Shown: positions 1 through 9,190, counted from the first letter of the stretch. The stretch is DNA of 64,000 bases from Fructilactobacillus ixorae (GCF_024029915.1 NZ_CP097478.1:62001-126000); one strand, 5' to 3'. The notes: a model not told the origin generated them from the sequence alone. A program made the numbers and translations.

Positions 1-528
1 CGGCCCGAAGCGTTTGTCGAACAGATCATCACCACTTTGAAGACGGAAACGGCCGCGGCCAACTTACCCTTACCTGCGGTCTGGATTGAACCAGGGCGTT
101 CGATTGCTGGACCGGCCGGGGTGAGCCTGTACCGGGTTGGTTCGCAAAAAACAATTCCAGCGGTTCGCAAGTACGTGGCAGTTGATGGCGGGATGGGTGA
201 CAACATCCGTCCCGCGCTCTATGGGGCTGCTTACGAAGCGGTCGCTGCTGACAACGTGGCACCGACCGAAACTGAAGTGGTAACGGTCGCCGGGAAGTAC
301 TGTGAATCAGGGGACATCTTAGTAAAGGATGCCACGCTCCCGCCCGTGCAAGCTGGGGACGTGATTGCGGTATTGGCCACGGGAGCCTACGGGTACTCAA
401 TGGCATCTAACTATAACCGGAATCCCCGGCCCGCGGTTGTTTTCGTTGAAAATGGCAGCGCCCAAGTCGTGGTTAAGCGGGAAACCCTAGCTGATTTAAC
501 CCGCCTCGACGTGAAACTAAGTGATTAA
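1..528 (+). CDS. lysA: Diaminopimelate decarboxylase, C-terminal part (5' end outside window)
   Basis: The frame is open from base 1, so the gene begins upstream of the window. The enzyme makes L-lysine by PLP-dependent decarboxylation of meso-diaminopimelate in the cytoplasm. The visible part is the C-terminal beta-barrel of the fold III decarboxylases. It carries the conserved EPGRSI segment, then the C-E-S-GD and GAYGYSM-NYN segments that complete the active site. The stop lies 38 bases before dapD and no terminator intervenes, so it is the first visible gene of the lysine/DAP operon. Family assignment is firm; only the length is unknown. Confidence 0.93.
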   Translation, partial: RPEAFVEQIITTLKTETAAANLPLPAVWIEPGRSIAGPAGVSLYRVGSQKTIPAVRKYVAVDGGMGDNIRPALYGAAYEAVAADNVAPTETEVVTVAGKYCESGDILVKDATLPPVQAGDVIAVLATGAYGYSMASNYNRNPRPAVVFVENGSAQVVVKRETLADLTRLDVKLSD

Positions 529-566
529 GGAAGCAAAACTACTACTGACAAGCAAGGAGACAGAAC

Positions 567-1274
567 ATGGCGGAAATGAACGCACAAGAAATCATTCAAT
601 TCATCGGAAATGCTGAAAAGAAAACCAACGTGAAGGTGTACCTGAAAGGCCAATTAGCTGACCTTGATTTTCCGGACGCGCTTAGACCATTTGTGAACGA
701 CCAAACCGGGGTTGTTTTTGGGGACTGGAAAGACGTGCAACCATTCTTAGCAGCTAACCAAGCCCACCTTACGGATTACGAAATTGAAACCGATGGTCGC
801 AACTCAGCGGTGCCGTTATTAGACACCAAGAACCTCGAAGCGCGGATCGAACCCGGTGCCATCATTCGGGACCAAGTTAAAATTGGGAAAGACGCCGTCA
901 TCATGATGGGCGCCCTCATTAACATCGGGGCTGAGATTGGGGACGACTCCATGATCGACATGGGGGCCGTCCTTGGGGGCCGGGCCATGGTTGGTAAGCA
1001 CTCGCACATTGGGGCAGGCGCTGTGCTGGCTGGAGTGATTGAACCGGCCAGTGCTAAACCAGTCCAAATTGACGACGACGTCTTGGTTGGGGCCAACGCG
1101 GTCGTGATTGAAGGCGTTCACGTCGGGAAAGGTGCCGTCGTGGCCGCGGGGGCCGTGGTAACTGAGGACGTGGCTCCGTACACGGTCGTAGCCGGCATGC
1201 CTGCTAAAAAGGTGAAGGACGTGAACCAAAAGACCCGCGCAAAAACCAAACTGGAAGACGATTTGCGGGGGTAA
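567..1274 (+). CDS. dapD: Tetrahydrodipicolinate N-acetyltransferase
   Basis: Transfers an acetyl group from acetyl-CoA to tetrahydrodipicolinate, the first step of the acetyl branch of DAP/lysine synthesis. The 235-residue protein has an N-terminal alpha/beta domain (about 1-80). It is followed by left-handed beta-helix hexapeptide repeats (about 90-205; runs such as [31 protein letters not shown] and [13 protein letters not shown]). The length is normal for the DapH-type acetyltransferase. An AAGGAGA ribosome site lies 8 bases before the ATG. The next gene starts 3 bases after the stop, so the two are probably translationally coupled. The presence of the acetyl rather than succinyl branch is typical of Bacillota. 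Confidence 0.93.
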   Translation: MAEMNAQEIIQFIGNAEKKTNVKVYLKGQLADLDFPDALRPFVNDQTGVVFGDWKDVQPFLAANQAHLTDYEIETDGRNSAVPLLDTKNLEARIEPGAIIRDQVKIGKDAVIMMGALINIGAEIGDDSMIDMGAVLGGRAMVGKHSHIGAGAVLAGVIEPASAKPVQIDDDVLVGANAVVIEGVHVGKGAVVAAGAVVTEDVAPYTVVAGMPAKKVKDVNQKTRAKTKLEDDLRG

Positions 1275-1277
1275 ACC

Positions 1278-2432
1278 ATGACACTCGACTTACACAACCT
1301 CTACCGCGAATTACACCAGATTCCGGAACTAGCGCTCCACGAGTTTCAAACGCACGACCTCTTAATGAAGCAAATCACGACGTTAGCCACTGATTGCGGT
1401 TTCGTTGAGGTTCAGGTCCCAGAACAGTTACCGACGGCAATCTTAGTGTTACTGCACGGCACAGATCCGACCCGCACGATTGGGTACCGAACGGACATTG
1501 ATGCGTTACCGGTGACGGAAGCGACGGGCTTGCCGTTTGCTTCGCAGCATGAGGGACGGATGCACGCCTGTGGTCATGATGTGCACATGACCGTGGCAAT
1601 GGGAGTGCTGGCCCACTTCGTTGCGCATCAGCCCACCGATAACCTGTTATTCTTCTTTCAACCCGCTGAAGAGAGTCAAAACGGGGGCAAGCTGGCCTAC
1701 GAGGACGGCATCTTTACCGGTCAGTGGCGTCCTGATGAGTTCTACGGCCTTCACGATAATCCGCAACTTCCCGCCGGGGCGATTGGCTGCCGGATGGGAA
1801 CGCTATTTGCGGGGACCACGGAAGTGGACGTTCACTTTACGGGAACTCAGGGGCACGCGGCCTACCCGCAGTTTGCAAATGACATGGTGGTTGCCGCGAG
1901 CCAGTTCATTGGACAGGTGCAGACGATTGTGTCGCGAAGCGTGGATCCCATCGAAGGGGGCGTGATTACCTTCGGGCAGTTTAACGCCGGAACGATTCGG
2001 AACGTGATTGCCGGAGAAGCAGAGCTTCACGGGACGATTCGGGGGTTAACCCAGAAAATGATTGAACACATTGACGATCGCTTACGGGCGGTTGCCAATG
2101 GTATTGCCGCGAGCTATGGCTGTCAGGTAGACCTTCAGTTAAACCAGGGGGGCTACCTGCCGGTGGAAAATAATCCCCATCTCACCGCGGACTTCATTAA
2201 ATACATGCAGAGCGCGCCGGATGTTCAGTACCTTGAAACGGAACCAGCCATGACAGGCGAAGACTTCGGGTATTTACTGTCTAAGTTTCCCGGAACCATG
2301 TTTTGGCTGGGAGTGGGAGATCCTAACCACCAGTTGCATTCGAGTGAATTAGTACCGAGTGAGGCCGCCATTGAACCGGGGATTAGGGCGATTACCGGCT
2401 GGTTACAACAACGCATGACAGAAAAGGAGTAA
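1278..2432 (+). CDS. dapL: N-acetyldiaminopimelate deacetylase (M20 metallopeptidase family)
   Basis: Removes the acetyl group from N-acetyl-LL-diaminopimelate. The 384-residue protein has the M20 amidohydrolase signature residues: ACGHDVHM (metal His/Asp), the DIDALP strand, PAEES (catalytic and metal Glu), a lid domain from about 180 to 290, and MTGEDFGY near the C-terminus. The general M20 family also holds hippurate and indole-acetyl-amino-acid hydrolases. The position directly after dapD and before dapA decides for the DAP role. The ribosome site is weak (the GGGGG at the end of dapD), consistent with coupling to dapD. The symbol follows the Gram-positive usage for this deacetylase. Confidence 0.9.
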   Translation: MTLDLHNLYRELHQIPELALHEFQTHDLLMKQITTLATDCGFVEVQVPEQLPTAILVLLHGTDPTRTIGYRTDIDALPVTEATGLPFASQHEGRMHACGHDVHMTVAMGVLAHFVAHQPTDNLLFFFQPAEESQNGGKLAYEDGIFTGQWRPDEFYGLHDNPQLPAGAIGCRMGTLFAGTTEVDVHFTGTQGHAAYPQFANDMVVAASQFIGQVQTIVSRSVDPIEGGVITFGQFNAGTIRNVIAGEAELHGTIRGLTQKMIEHIDDRLRAVANGIAASYGCQVDLQLNQGGYLPVENNPHLTADFIKYMQSAPDVQYLETEPAMTGEDFGYLLSKFPGTMFWLGVGDPNHQLHSSELVPSEAAIEPGIRAITGWLQQRMTEKE

Positions 2433-2437
2433 GCAAA

Positions 2438-3316
2438 ATGACTGATTTTACACAAACTGACATTATTACCGCATTAATCACTCCGTTCACTGCGGAGCAA
2501 GAGATTAACTATCCAGCGTTAGAAACGTTGACGGAGCGGCTATTGCAAGCAGGGGGCAACGGTTTTCTAATCGGGGGCACGACCGGGGAAATCCCCACGC
2601 TTACCCACGATGAAAAGCTGAGTTTGTACACGAACTTCGCCCAGTTTGTGAACGGCCGGGTTCCGGTCATCGCCGGAACTGGGAGTAATAACACCCAGGC
2701 CACCATTGATTTTACCGAAGAAGTGAGCCACATTCCGGGCATTGACGCGGCTTTAGTGGTCGTTCCTTACTATAATAAGCCCAACCAGGTGGGGATGAAG
2801 GCCCACTTCCGGGCCGTAGCGCGTGCCACGAATTTCCCAATCATTATCTACAACATTCCCGGCCGGACGGGCGTTAACATGGACGTCGAAACGGTCGTCG
2901 AACTCAGTCAGGAACCAAACATCATTGGCATTAAACAGTGTGGTTCAATGGAGGATTTTGAAGCAATTGTGGCACAAACTCCCGCTGACTTCCTGGTCTA
3001 CACTGGTGAAGATCCACAGAGTTTGTTTGCAAAGAGCGTGGGTGGCAACGGGGTTGTTTCCGTCGCTTCCCACCTCTACCTGCCCGCTATGCGGCAAATG
3101 TATGATTTGCTGGATCAAGATTTAGCCCACGCTGGTCAATTACAACGAGAATTAACGCCGAAGATGCAGGGCTTATTCCTCTACCCCTCACCATCGGCCG
3201 TGAAGTTTATGTTGACTAGAAATGGCTTAGACGTCGGGGGCTGCCGGTTACCAATCACGGATCTGACTGCCGTTGAACAAAGCTATGTTTTAGAAGCCCT
3301 CGGAGAAAAGGAGTAA
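2438..3316 (+). CDS. dapA: 4-hydroxy-tetrahydrodipicolinate synthase
   Basis: Condenses pyruvate with aspartate semialdehyde, the committed step of DAP/lysine synthesis. The 292 residues form one TIM barrel with the family marks: GGTTGE near residue 47, YNIPGRTG with the proton-relay Tyr near 138, and the Schiff-base lysine in GIKQCGSM near 166. The ribosome site AAAGGAG overlaps the stop of the upstream deacetylase gene, and dapB starts 3 bases after this stop. Function is as certain as sequence alone permits. Whether lysine feedback operates cannot be read here. Confidence 0.95.
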   Translation: MTDFTQTDIITALITPFTAEQEINYPALETLTERLLQAGGNGFLIGGTTGEIPTLTHDEKLSLYTNFAQFVNGRVPVIAGTGSNNTQATIDFTEEVSHIPGIDAALVVVPYYNKPNQVGMKAHFRAVARATNFPIIIYNIPGRTGVNMDVETVVELSQEPNIIGIKQCGSMEDFEAIVAQTPADFLVYTGEDPQSLFAKSVGGNGVVSVASHLYLPAMRQMYDLLDQDLAHAGQLQRELTPKMQGLFLYPSPSAVKFMLTRNGLDVGGCRLPITDLTAVEQSYVLEALGEKE

Positions 3317-3319
3317 CCC

Positions 3320-4102
3320 ATGACAACGACCGTTTTAGTAGCTGGTTTTCAAGGAGCGATGGGCCAAAAGGCCACCGCGATGATTGAACGCGATCCCGAG
3401 TTAGCATTAGGCGCTGTTTATAGTCCCCATGCGTCCACGACCAACCCGGCTGCTTATGACTTACCAGCCACCACGCAGGTATTTACTGATTTAACTGAGC
3501 TTAAGACTACCGCCACGGTGTGGGTCGACTTTTCGACGCCCACGGGCGCCTTTGCCAACGCTCAGTTTGCGTTAGAACACGAAATGACCCCCATTATTGG
3601 CACCAGTGGGCTCAGCGACGAACAGGTTGCCCAGTTAACGAAACTGGCGGATGAACAGCACCAGGCCGGGTTGTTAGTGCCGAACTTTGGGCTCTCGGCA
3701 GTCTTGTTGATGCAATTTGCAAAGCAGGCGGCGCAGTACTTCCCGGATGCGGAAATCATCGAAATGCACCACGCCGATAAGCAGGATTCCCCGTCGGGAA
3801 CGGCCATTAATACGGCGAAAATGATTGCTGCGGGGCGGACGCAAGCGCCAGAAACGGTGGCAAATCCCGTTGAAACGTTGCCGGGAGCACGGGGAGCTAA
3901 CTACGAAGAAGTTCCCATTCACGCGGTCCGGTTACCGGGGTACGTTGCCCACGAACAGGTCTTGTTTGGTGGTCCCGGTGAAGCCTTGACGATTCGCCAG
4001 GATTCCTTTGACCGGGAATCATTTATGCACGGGTTAAACATCACGATTAAACAAGTGGGCCGGCTATCGGGGTTTGCCGTTGGCTTAGAAAACGTGTTGT
4101 AA
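3320..4102 (+). CDS. dapB: 4-hydroxy-tetrahydrodipicolinate reductase
   Basis: NAD(P)H-dependent reduction of the DapA product to tetrahydrodipicolinate. The 260-residue protein starts with a Rossmann GFQGAMGQ nucleotide-binding loop (about 9-16). It has the catalytic segment EMHHADKQDSPSGTA (about 145-160) in the substrate domain and the C-terminal F-R-SF-G family end. The start follows an AAAGGAG site that overlaps the end of dapA. It sits in the middle of the lysine operon, 18 bases ahead of asd. Confidence 0.95.
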   Translation: MTTTVLVAGFQGAMGQKATAMIERDPELALGAVYSPHASTTNPAAYDLPATTQVFTDLTELKTTATVWVDFSTPTGAFANAQFALEHEMTPIIGTSGLSDEQVAQLTKLADEQHQAGLLVPNFGLSAVLLMQFAKQAAQYFPDAEIIEMHHADKQDSPSGTAINTAKMIAAGRTQAPETVANPVETLPGARGANYEEVPIHAVRLPGYVAHEQVLFGGPGEALTIRQDSFDRESFMHGLNITIKQVGRLSGFAVGLENVL

Positions 4103-4120
4103 GGAAAGGATTTTTTCATC

Positions 4121-5203
4121 ATGAAGCAGTATAATGTAGCAATTTTAGGGGCCACGGGGGCTGTGGGAACGCGCCTAATTCAGCAATTAGAACAGTCTAC
4201 GATTCCCGTGAACCAGGTTAAGTTATTGGCGTCGCCGCGGTCGGCCGGAACCGGCTTACAATTTAAGGGTCAGGATATCACGGTCGAAGCCACGACGCCC
4301 GAGTCCTTTGACGACGTTGACATCGTCTTGGCCTCCGCTGGGGGAGCAGCTTCCAAGCAATTCCTCCCGGAAGCCGTGAAACGTGGAGCCGTAGCCGTTG
4401 ATAATACCAGTGCCTTTCGGATGGATCCAGAAGTCCCGCTGGTGGTTCCCGAAGTAAATGAGGAAGCGCTCCAACAACACAAGGGCATCATTGCGAACCC
4501 AAACTGTTCAACCATCCAAATGGTGGTGGCGTTGAAGCCCATTATGGATGCGGTGGGGTTGAAACAAATTATTGTGTCGACCTATCAAGCTGGTTCAGGA
4601 GCCGGGCAAATGGCCATTAAAGAGTTGGATGAGGAAGCCCAACAGCACCTCAATGGAGAACCAATGACGGCCAACATCTTCCCGGTCAAGGGCGCAGCAC
4701 ACCATTATCCATTAGCCTTTAACCTGCTGCCCCAAATCGATGTGTTTGAAGAGGACGGTTCCACGCACGAAGAGTGGAAGATGGTGCACGAAACGAAGAA
4801 GATCATGGCTGGCGATATGAACGATCCTAAGCTTAAGGTTAACGCCACCTGTGTGCGGGTTCCGGTCGTGATTGGGCACGGAGAATCGGTCTACTTTGAA
4901 GTCGAAGATAACGCTAACTTGGATGCACATAAGGTGCAAGCCTTACTACAAGCGGGCGCAGGCGTGGTACTGGAGGACGATCCAGCCCAACAACTTTATC
5001 CGCAACCAATTAACGCGGCTGGGCACACCGAAACGTACGTTGGGCGGGTGCGCGCTGATCCCGAAAATCCAGGCGCTTATAACCTGTGGGTTGTGGCCGA
5101 TAACTTGCTCAAGGGAGCGGCTGCAAATACCGTCGAAATTGCCGAAAAACTGGTGGAACATGATTTAGTTCAGGTGCCAGCTGATTACTACGGGAAAGAA
5201 TAA
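4121..5203 (+). CDS. asd: Aspartate-semialdehyde dehydrogenase
   Basis: Reduces aspartyl phosphate to aspartate semialdehyde, supplying dapA and also the threonine/methionine branch. The 360-residue protein shows the GATGAVGTRL NADP-binding loop at about 10-19, NPNCST with the catalytic Cys near residue 128, and QAGSGAGQ plus the substrate-binding His segment further on. An AAGGAAAGG site precedes the ATG. It is the last gene of the operon: a promoter and T-box leader for the transporter follow within 40 bases. No lysC is visible in the window. Confidence 0.95.
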   Translation: MKQYNVAILGATGAVGTRLIQQLEQSTIPVNQVKLLASPRSAGTGLQFKGQDITVEATTPESFDDVDIVLASAGGAASKQFLPEAVKRGAVAVDNTSAFRMDPEVPLVVPEVNEEALQQHKGIIANPNCSTIQMVVALKPIMDAVGLKQIIVSTYQAGSGAGQMAIKELDEEAQQHLNGEPMTANIFPVKGAAHHYPLAFNLLPQIDVFEEDGSTHEEWKMVHETKKIMAGDMNDPKLKVNATCVRVPVVIGHGESVYFEVEDNANLDAHKVQALLQAGAGVVLEDDPAQQLYPQPINAAGHTETYVGRVRADPENPGAYNLWVVADNLLKGAAANTVEIAEKLVEHDLVQVPADYYGKE

Positions 5204-5238
5204 CGAAGGTTTCGTTCCCCGAAAATAGCAACAAATGG

Positions 5239-5268
5239 TTGACACGAACAATCAACAGGGTTTAAGAT
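5239..5268 (+). promoter_or_regulatory. Promoter of the T-box leader
   Basis: A perfect -35 TTGACA (5239-5244) is followed by an 18-base spacer and a -10 TAAGAT (5263-5268). It is placed correctly to start the T-box leader RNA shortly before position 5280. Seen directly; not tested. Confidence 0.7.
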
Positions 5269-5274
5269 ACACGA

Positions 5275-5540
5275 TAAAGATATGCACGAAAGAGTAACCT
5301 AACTTTCAATCTACAGAGAATCGCGCTGGAGTTGAGAAGCGATAATTGGAACTAGGTGAACCACACTCGTGTTCGTCAGGAACTTTCTAGAAAAGTCTCG
5401 GGTTGCTCCGTTACGAGCTGTGCCTCACCGCGGTGAGGTGCCTGAGTGGCTAGTAGTAATGCTAACCAAAATAGAGGTGGGAACACGAGTCGGAATCGTC
5501 CTCAAGTTATCAATGTTGATAACTTGGGGACTTTTTTTAT
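5275..5540 (+). promoter_or_regulatory. T-box riboswitch leader, probable histidine specificity
   Basis: Stem I closes with CACGA (5285-5289) and TCGTG (5367-5371). The specifier loop has an AGTA S-turn on its 5' side (5292-5295) and GAAC-CAC-A on its 3' side, giving specifier CAC (5362-5364, His) followed by the usual purine. The T-box sequence AGGTGGGAACACG (5475-5487) contains TGGG at 5478-5481. The bulge TGGN pairs with the tRNA NCCA end, so N = G calls for discriminator C, which is characteristic of bacterial tRNA-His. The terminator hairpin pairs 5498-5513 with 5516-5531 (16 bp, one G-U) and ends in seven T. Uncharged tRNA would favour the antiterminator and switch on the transporter. 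A shifted reading of the specifier as CCA (Pro) is possible but would leave a pyrimidine after the codon and mismatch the discriminator. Confidence 0.88.
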
Positions 5541-5585
5541 GGCCAGCCGACTGGTGGCAGCATCCAATCATCAAAGGAGGAAATC

Positions 5586-6230
5586 ATGAATTACATTAAC
5601 CAAGTTTTACCCAGTTTACTAGCGGGGTTAAAAATGACGCTGGGCGTGTTCGCTTTGACGTTAATTGGGTCATTACCACTCGGGGTGGTGGTTGCGATCT
5701 TACAGAAATCACCACTAAAGGTGCTCCGGTGGCTAATCGACGGCTACATCACGGTAATGCGCGGGACACCCCTGTTATTACAAATCGTGTTTGTTTACTA
5801 CGGGTTGAGTTTGGCCAACCTGGTGACGTTGCCCCGGTTTGAAGCGGCTGTTTTCACCTTCATTTTGAACTATGCAGCCTACTTCGCCGAAATCTTTCGG
5901 GGAGGGATGCAAGCCGTTCCAGCCGGACAGTACGCCGGGGCCAAGGTACTCGGATTCAGCCGCCTCCAAACCCTGTGGTACATTACACTGCCCCAGGTAG
6001 TTAAGACGGTGATGCCGTCGGTTGGAAACGAAGTGATTAACCTGGTCAAGGACACCTCCTTGGTATACGTAATTGGACTGGGGGACTTAATGCGGGCCGG
6101 AAACATCGCTGTTTCGCGGGATGTAACGCTCGTTCCCTACCTGCTCGTTGGGGCAATGTACCTAGGCTTAACCATCATTTTGACAATTGCAATGCGCTAC
6201 ATCGAAAAACGGCTAAACTATTATCGGTAG
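5586..6230 (+). CDS. Polar amino acid ABC transporter permease (probable histidine)
   Basis: Inner subunit of an amino acid importer of the PAAT/HisMQ family. The 214 residues form about five membrane helices. They include the YITVMRGTPLLLQ segment near 55-67 and the cytoplasmic EAA loop (EIFRGGMQAVPAGQYAGAKVLG near 100-120), which docks on the ATPase. Only one permease gene is present, so it probably works as a homodimer. The start follows an AAAGGAGG site. It is the first gene after the T-box leader, and this leader is the main ground for proposing histidine as substrate. Confidence 0.9.
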   Translation: MNYINQVLPSLLAGLKMTLGVFALTLIGSLPLGVVVAILQKSPLKVLRWLIDGYITVMRGTPLLLQIVFVYYGLSLANLVTLPRFEAAVFTFILNYAAYFAEIFRGGMQAVPAGQYAGAKVLGFSRLQTLWYITLPQVVKTVMPSVGNEVINLVKDTSLVYVIGLGDLMRAGNIAVSRDVTLVPYLLVGAMYLGLTIILTIAMRYIEKRLNYYR

Positions 6231-6242
6231 GAGGGAAAGCAC

Positions 6243-6881
6243 ATGTTAACGATTAAAAACCTTAAGAAATCGTATGGCGATCAGGTGGTCTTTCAAAAGC
6301 TCAACATTACCGTTCCAGACGGGGGCATCCTGACCGTGGTGGGACCTTCTGGAATTGGGAAAACCACCTTTTTAAATATTTTAGCCGGGTTAATTGCGGC
6401 CGATGCCGGGACCATTACCTTGAACGGCAAACAACTGGAACTGAGTCCCAACCGGAAGGGTACAGACGTTGGGGTCATCTTTCAGGACTTCAACCTGTTT
6501 CCCCAGTACACGGTCGCTGAGAACGTCACCCTAGCTCCCAAAGTGGTTAAAAAGGAAAAGAAGGCGCAGTACCAGGATCAGTGCCAAGCATTGCTGGACG
6601 AGTTGGACTTAACTAGTAAGCAGGACGCCTATCCGTTCCAACTCTCGGGAGGCCAGAAGCAACGGGTTGCGATTGCCCGGGCCCTGGCTATGAAACCAGG
6701 GGTGTTGGCTTACGATGAACCGACGTCCGGGCTTGATGAAGCCTCGACAAAGCGGGTAACGGAAGTGATCCAGAAGTTACAACAACGCGGGGTGACCCAG
6801 ATCGTGGTGACTCACGATTTACCCTTTGCCCACAGCTTGAACGGCCAGGTTTTGGACTTTGGCACGGACGTTGACCGTTAG
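6243..6881 (+). CDS. Polar amino acid ABC transporter ATP-binding protein
   Basis: Energises the amino acid importer. The 212-residue ATPase has Walker A GPSGIGKTT near residue 34, the Q-loop IFQDFNLFP, the signature LSGGQKQRVAIARAL near 134, Walker B VLAYDEPTSGLD and the switch His in VTHD. It is slightly shorter than the roughly 240 residues usual for GlnQ/HisP, the C-terminal tail being reduced. It begins 12 bases after the permease stop behind an AGGAGGG site and belongs to the same transcript. Confidence 0.93.
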   Translation: MLTIKNLKKSYGDQVVFQKLNITVPDGGILTVVGPSGIGKTTFLNILAGLIAADAGTITLNGKQLELSPNRKGTDVGVIFQDFNLFPQYTVAENVTLAPKVVKKEKKAQYQDQCQALLDELDLTSKQDAYPFQLSGGQKQRVAIARALAMKPGVLAYDEPTSGLDEASTKRVTEVIQKLQQRGVTQIVVTHDLPFAHSLNGQVLDFGTDVDR

Positions 6882-6896
6882 AAAGGAGGGCCTGAG

Positions 6897-7724
6897 ATGA
6901 AGGCAAAACAAAAGCTCATCATTGGTAATCTCCTGGTGTTGGTGCTTCTCGGGGTATTCCTCGGGGGCGCCTACTACCGGTTTAACCACCGGACGGATAG
7001 CTGGCAGAGCTTGCAGCACGAAAAAACCCTGAAGATTGGAATTGATGATACCTTTGTCCCGATGGGCTTTCGGGATAAAAATAACCACCTAGTGGGTTAT
7101 GACGTTGAAATGGCCAAGGCTGCTTGTCAAAAACTCGGTTTGAAGCCCGACTTTCAGGTGATTGACTGGTCCATGAAAGAAACGGAGTTAAATACCCACC
7201 ACATTGATGCAATCTGGAACGGGTACACGGTGACGCCCCAACGAAAGGAACACGTAGCCTTTACCAAGGGTTACCACCGGACTGGTCAGGTGTTGCTAAC
7301 CCGCGCGGATTCAGGGGTTAACCAACCTGCTGATCTGCGTGGAAAGCAGCTTGGCGTGCAGTCTGGCTCCTCCGGGTATACGCTGTTTCAAGCGCACCCG
7401 CAGGATTTAAAACGCTTCTTAACGAAGGCCCCGATTCAGTATGATACCTTTGATAAGGCCATCAATGATGTTCAAGTTGGTCGGCTCGGAGCTGTTTTAA
7501 TCGATGAAGACTACGCGCGTTATTACCTAGCGCACAGTCATCAGAAGGTTCCGTTAAAGATTGTTTCAACCAACTTCCCGCCGGATGAAATGGCGGTTGG
7601 GGTGCGAAAGGAAGATAAGACGCTCCGTCACAAGTTGAATTGGGCAATTGCAGAATTACACCGGGATGGAACGGAACAACGGTTGGCAAAGAAGTACTTT
7701 GGGACGCCGCAACCACAACGGTAA
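6897..7724 (+). CDS. Polar amino acid ABC transporter substrate-binding protein
   Basis: Extracellular solute-binding protein of family 3 (SBP_bac_3). The 275 residues begin with one hydrophobic helix (about 7-25). The binding domain follows, recognisable by TLKIGIDDTFVPMGF, GYDVEMAKA and the YYLAHSH hinge region, and a DEMAVGVRKED segment lies near the end. There is no Cys after the hydrophobic stretch, so it is not a lipoprotein and is probably held by an uncleaved N-terminal helix. The strong AAAGGAGGG site and tight spacing make it the third gene of the transporter operon, followed directly by a terminator. Confidence 0.9.
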   Translation: MKAKQKLIIGNLLVLVLLGVFLGGAYYRFNHRTDSWQSLQHEKTLKIGIDDTFVPMGFRDKNNHLVGYDVEMAKAACQKLGLKPDFQVIDWSMKETELNTHHIDAIWNGYTVTPQRKEHVAFTKGYHRTGQVLLTRADSGVNQPADLRGKQLGVQSGSSGYTLFQAHPQDLKRFLTKAPIQYDTFDKAINDVQVGRLGAVLIDEDYARYYLAHSHQKVPLKIVSTNFPPDEMAVGVRKEDKTLRHKLNWAIAELHRDGTEQRLAKKYFGTPQPQR

Positions 7725-7728
7725 GCTA

Positions 7729-7764
7729 AAACAACCACCAATTACATGTAATTGGTGGTTGTTT
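7729..7764. terminator. Bidirectional terminator, perfect palindrome
   Basis: All 36 bases form one perfect palindrome (18-bp arms centred on CATG), with A-rich and T-rich ends on both sides. It separates the transporter operon on the + strand from the permease pseudogene on the - strand and can serve both. Confidence 0.85.
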
Positions 7765-7769
7765 ATTTG

Positions 7770-9146
7770 CTATGCTTGTTGTTTTTGTTGGTGATTGCGA
7801 TGCAACTTAACCGCGTACAGCGTGCCAATCCAGATTAGGGAGCCAATCAAGGCAAGTAACGAACTAATCCGGAAGAGCAGGACAATGGCGACAAAGACTA
7901 AGAAGATTAACACGATGTAACTAGAAAATGGGTACCACGGCATTTTGAAGGTGAGTTGAGCTTCCTTACCAGCGGCATCGACTTTGCGCCGGTATTTCAT
8001 TTGGGCCAGAATAATTAAGGACCACATGAAGAGGAAGAGCGTTGTGGAAATACTAGCGATAAAGACGAAGACCCCCTTGGGAATGAAGACGTTTAGGAGG
8101 GTCGCCGCCGCAACGACTAACGTGGAGAAGGTAATCGCATTTTGCGGAATCCGGCGGTTCGAGAGGGTGCCCAGTTTCTTCGCTAGTTTTCCGTTACTCC
8201 CGTTGGTCAAGCTGAACATCATCCGACCAGTCGTGTAAATAGACGAATTACAAGCGGAGGTGGCGGCCGTTAAGACCACAAAGTTCACGATTCCGGCAGC
8301 CCCATTGATTCCAATGTTTTTAAACACTTCCACGAACGGACTTTGGTTTGGAGTAATCGTTTGCCAAGGAATCACACACATAATGGCAGCCAGGGCTCCA
8401 ATGTAGAACAAGATGATCCGGAACGGCACGGCGTCGATTGCCTTGGGAATCACGTGAACGGGATCCTTGGTTTCTCCAGCGGTCATTCCGACCATTTCGA
8501 CCCCGGTCAGGGAAAAGACGACCATTTGAAAGGAGAGGGCAAAGCCCTGCCACCCGTGACCAAAAAACTTGTGTGCGTACAGGTTTTAGAGGGAAGCGTG
8601 CCCAGCGGGAGTCTTGTAGTTAATGAGGACGAGCACGCTTCCCACGATAATGATGGCAACGATGGCAATCACCTTGATGAGGGCGAACCAAAATTCGGTT
8701 TCCCCGTAGGCGGCCACGTTAATCGTGTTGAGCGCGTAAATGATCCCGAGGATGACTAATCCTGTAAACCACGAGGGAATCCCAGGGAACCAAAAATTAA
8801 TGTAGATTCCCGCGGCGGTAACCTCTGCGATGGCTCCAATGATCCAACACATCCAGTAGGTCCACCCAGCCACAAAGCCCGTGGTGGTGCCGAGAAAATG
8901 GGCGATGGGTTCAATGAAGGAATTCGCTTCTAGGTTTGAGAGCAGTAGGGTTCCAAGCGCCCGCATGATGAAGAAACAAATAACTCCAGTAATTGCGTAG
9001 GCCAAGAGGATGGACGGTCCAGTTAAACTAATCGATTCTCCGGACCCTAAGAAGAGTCCCGTCCCAATCGTCCCTCCGAGGGCAATCAGTTGAATGTGGC
9101 GGTTTTTTAGGCCCCGATGCAACTTACGATCATTTTGTTCTGGCAT
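7770..9146 (-). pseudogene. cycA: CycA-like amino acid permease interrupted by one in-frame stop
   Basis: The frame encodes about 458 codons of an APC-superfamily permease of the D-serine/D-alanine/glycine transporter type, with about 12 membrane helices. Visible marks are LKNRHIQLIALGGTIGTGLF at the N-terminus, MRALGTLLLSNLE, GEEFWF-like TEFWFALIK, and GVEMVG-T-AGETKDP after the break. A TAA at 8586-8588 ends the frame after residue 186. Translation continues in the same frame, without any shift, with NLYAHKFFGHGWQGF and the rest. One substitution (for example AAA or CAA to TAA) would explain it. Either the gene is dead, or a sequencing error is present, or two fragments are made. An internal ATG exists at 8525. 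The ribosome site AAAGGAG and start at 9146 are intact. Confidence 0.88.
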
Positions 9147-9190
9147 AATGATGCTCCTTTGATTAGTAGTAAAATTTTGTACAGTTTGAC

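Noticed and set aside
5361..5363. Specifier codon CCA (proline) in the T-box
   Set aside because: It would be followed by a pyrimidine, and the TGGG bulge needs discriminator C, which fits tRNA-His rather than tRNA-Pro.
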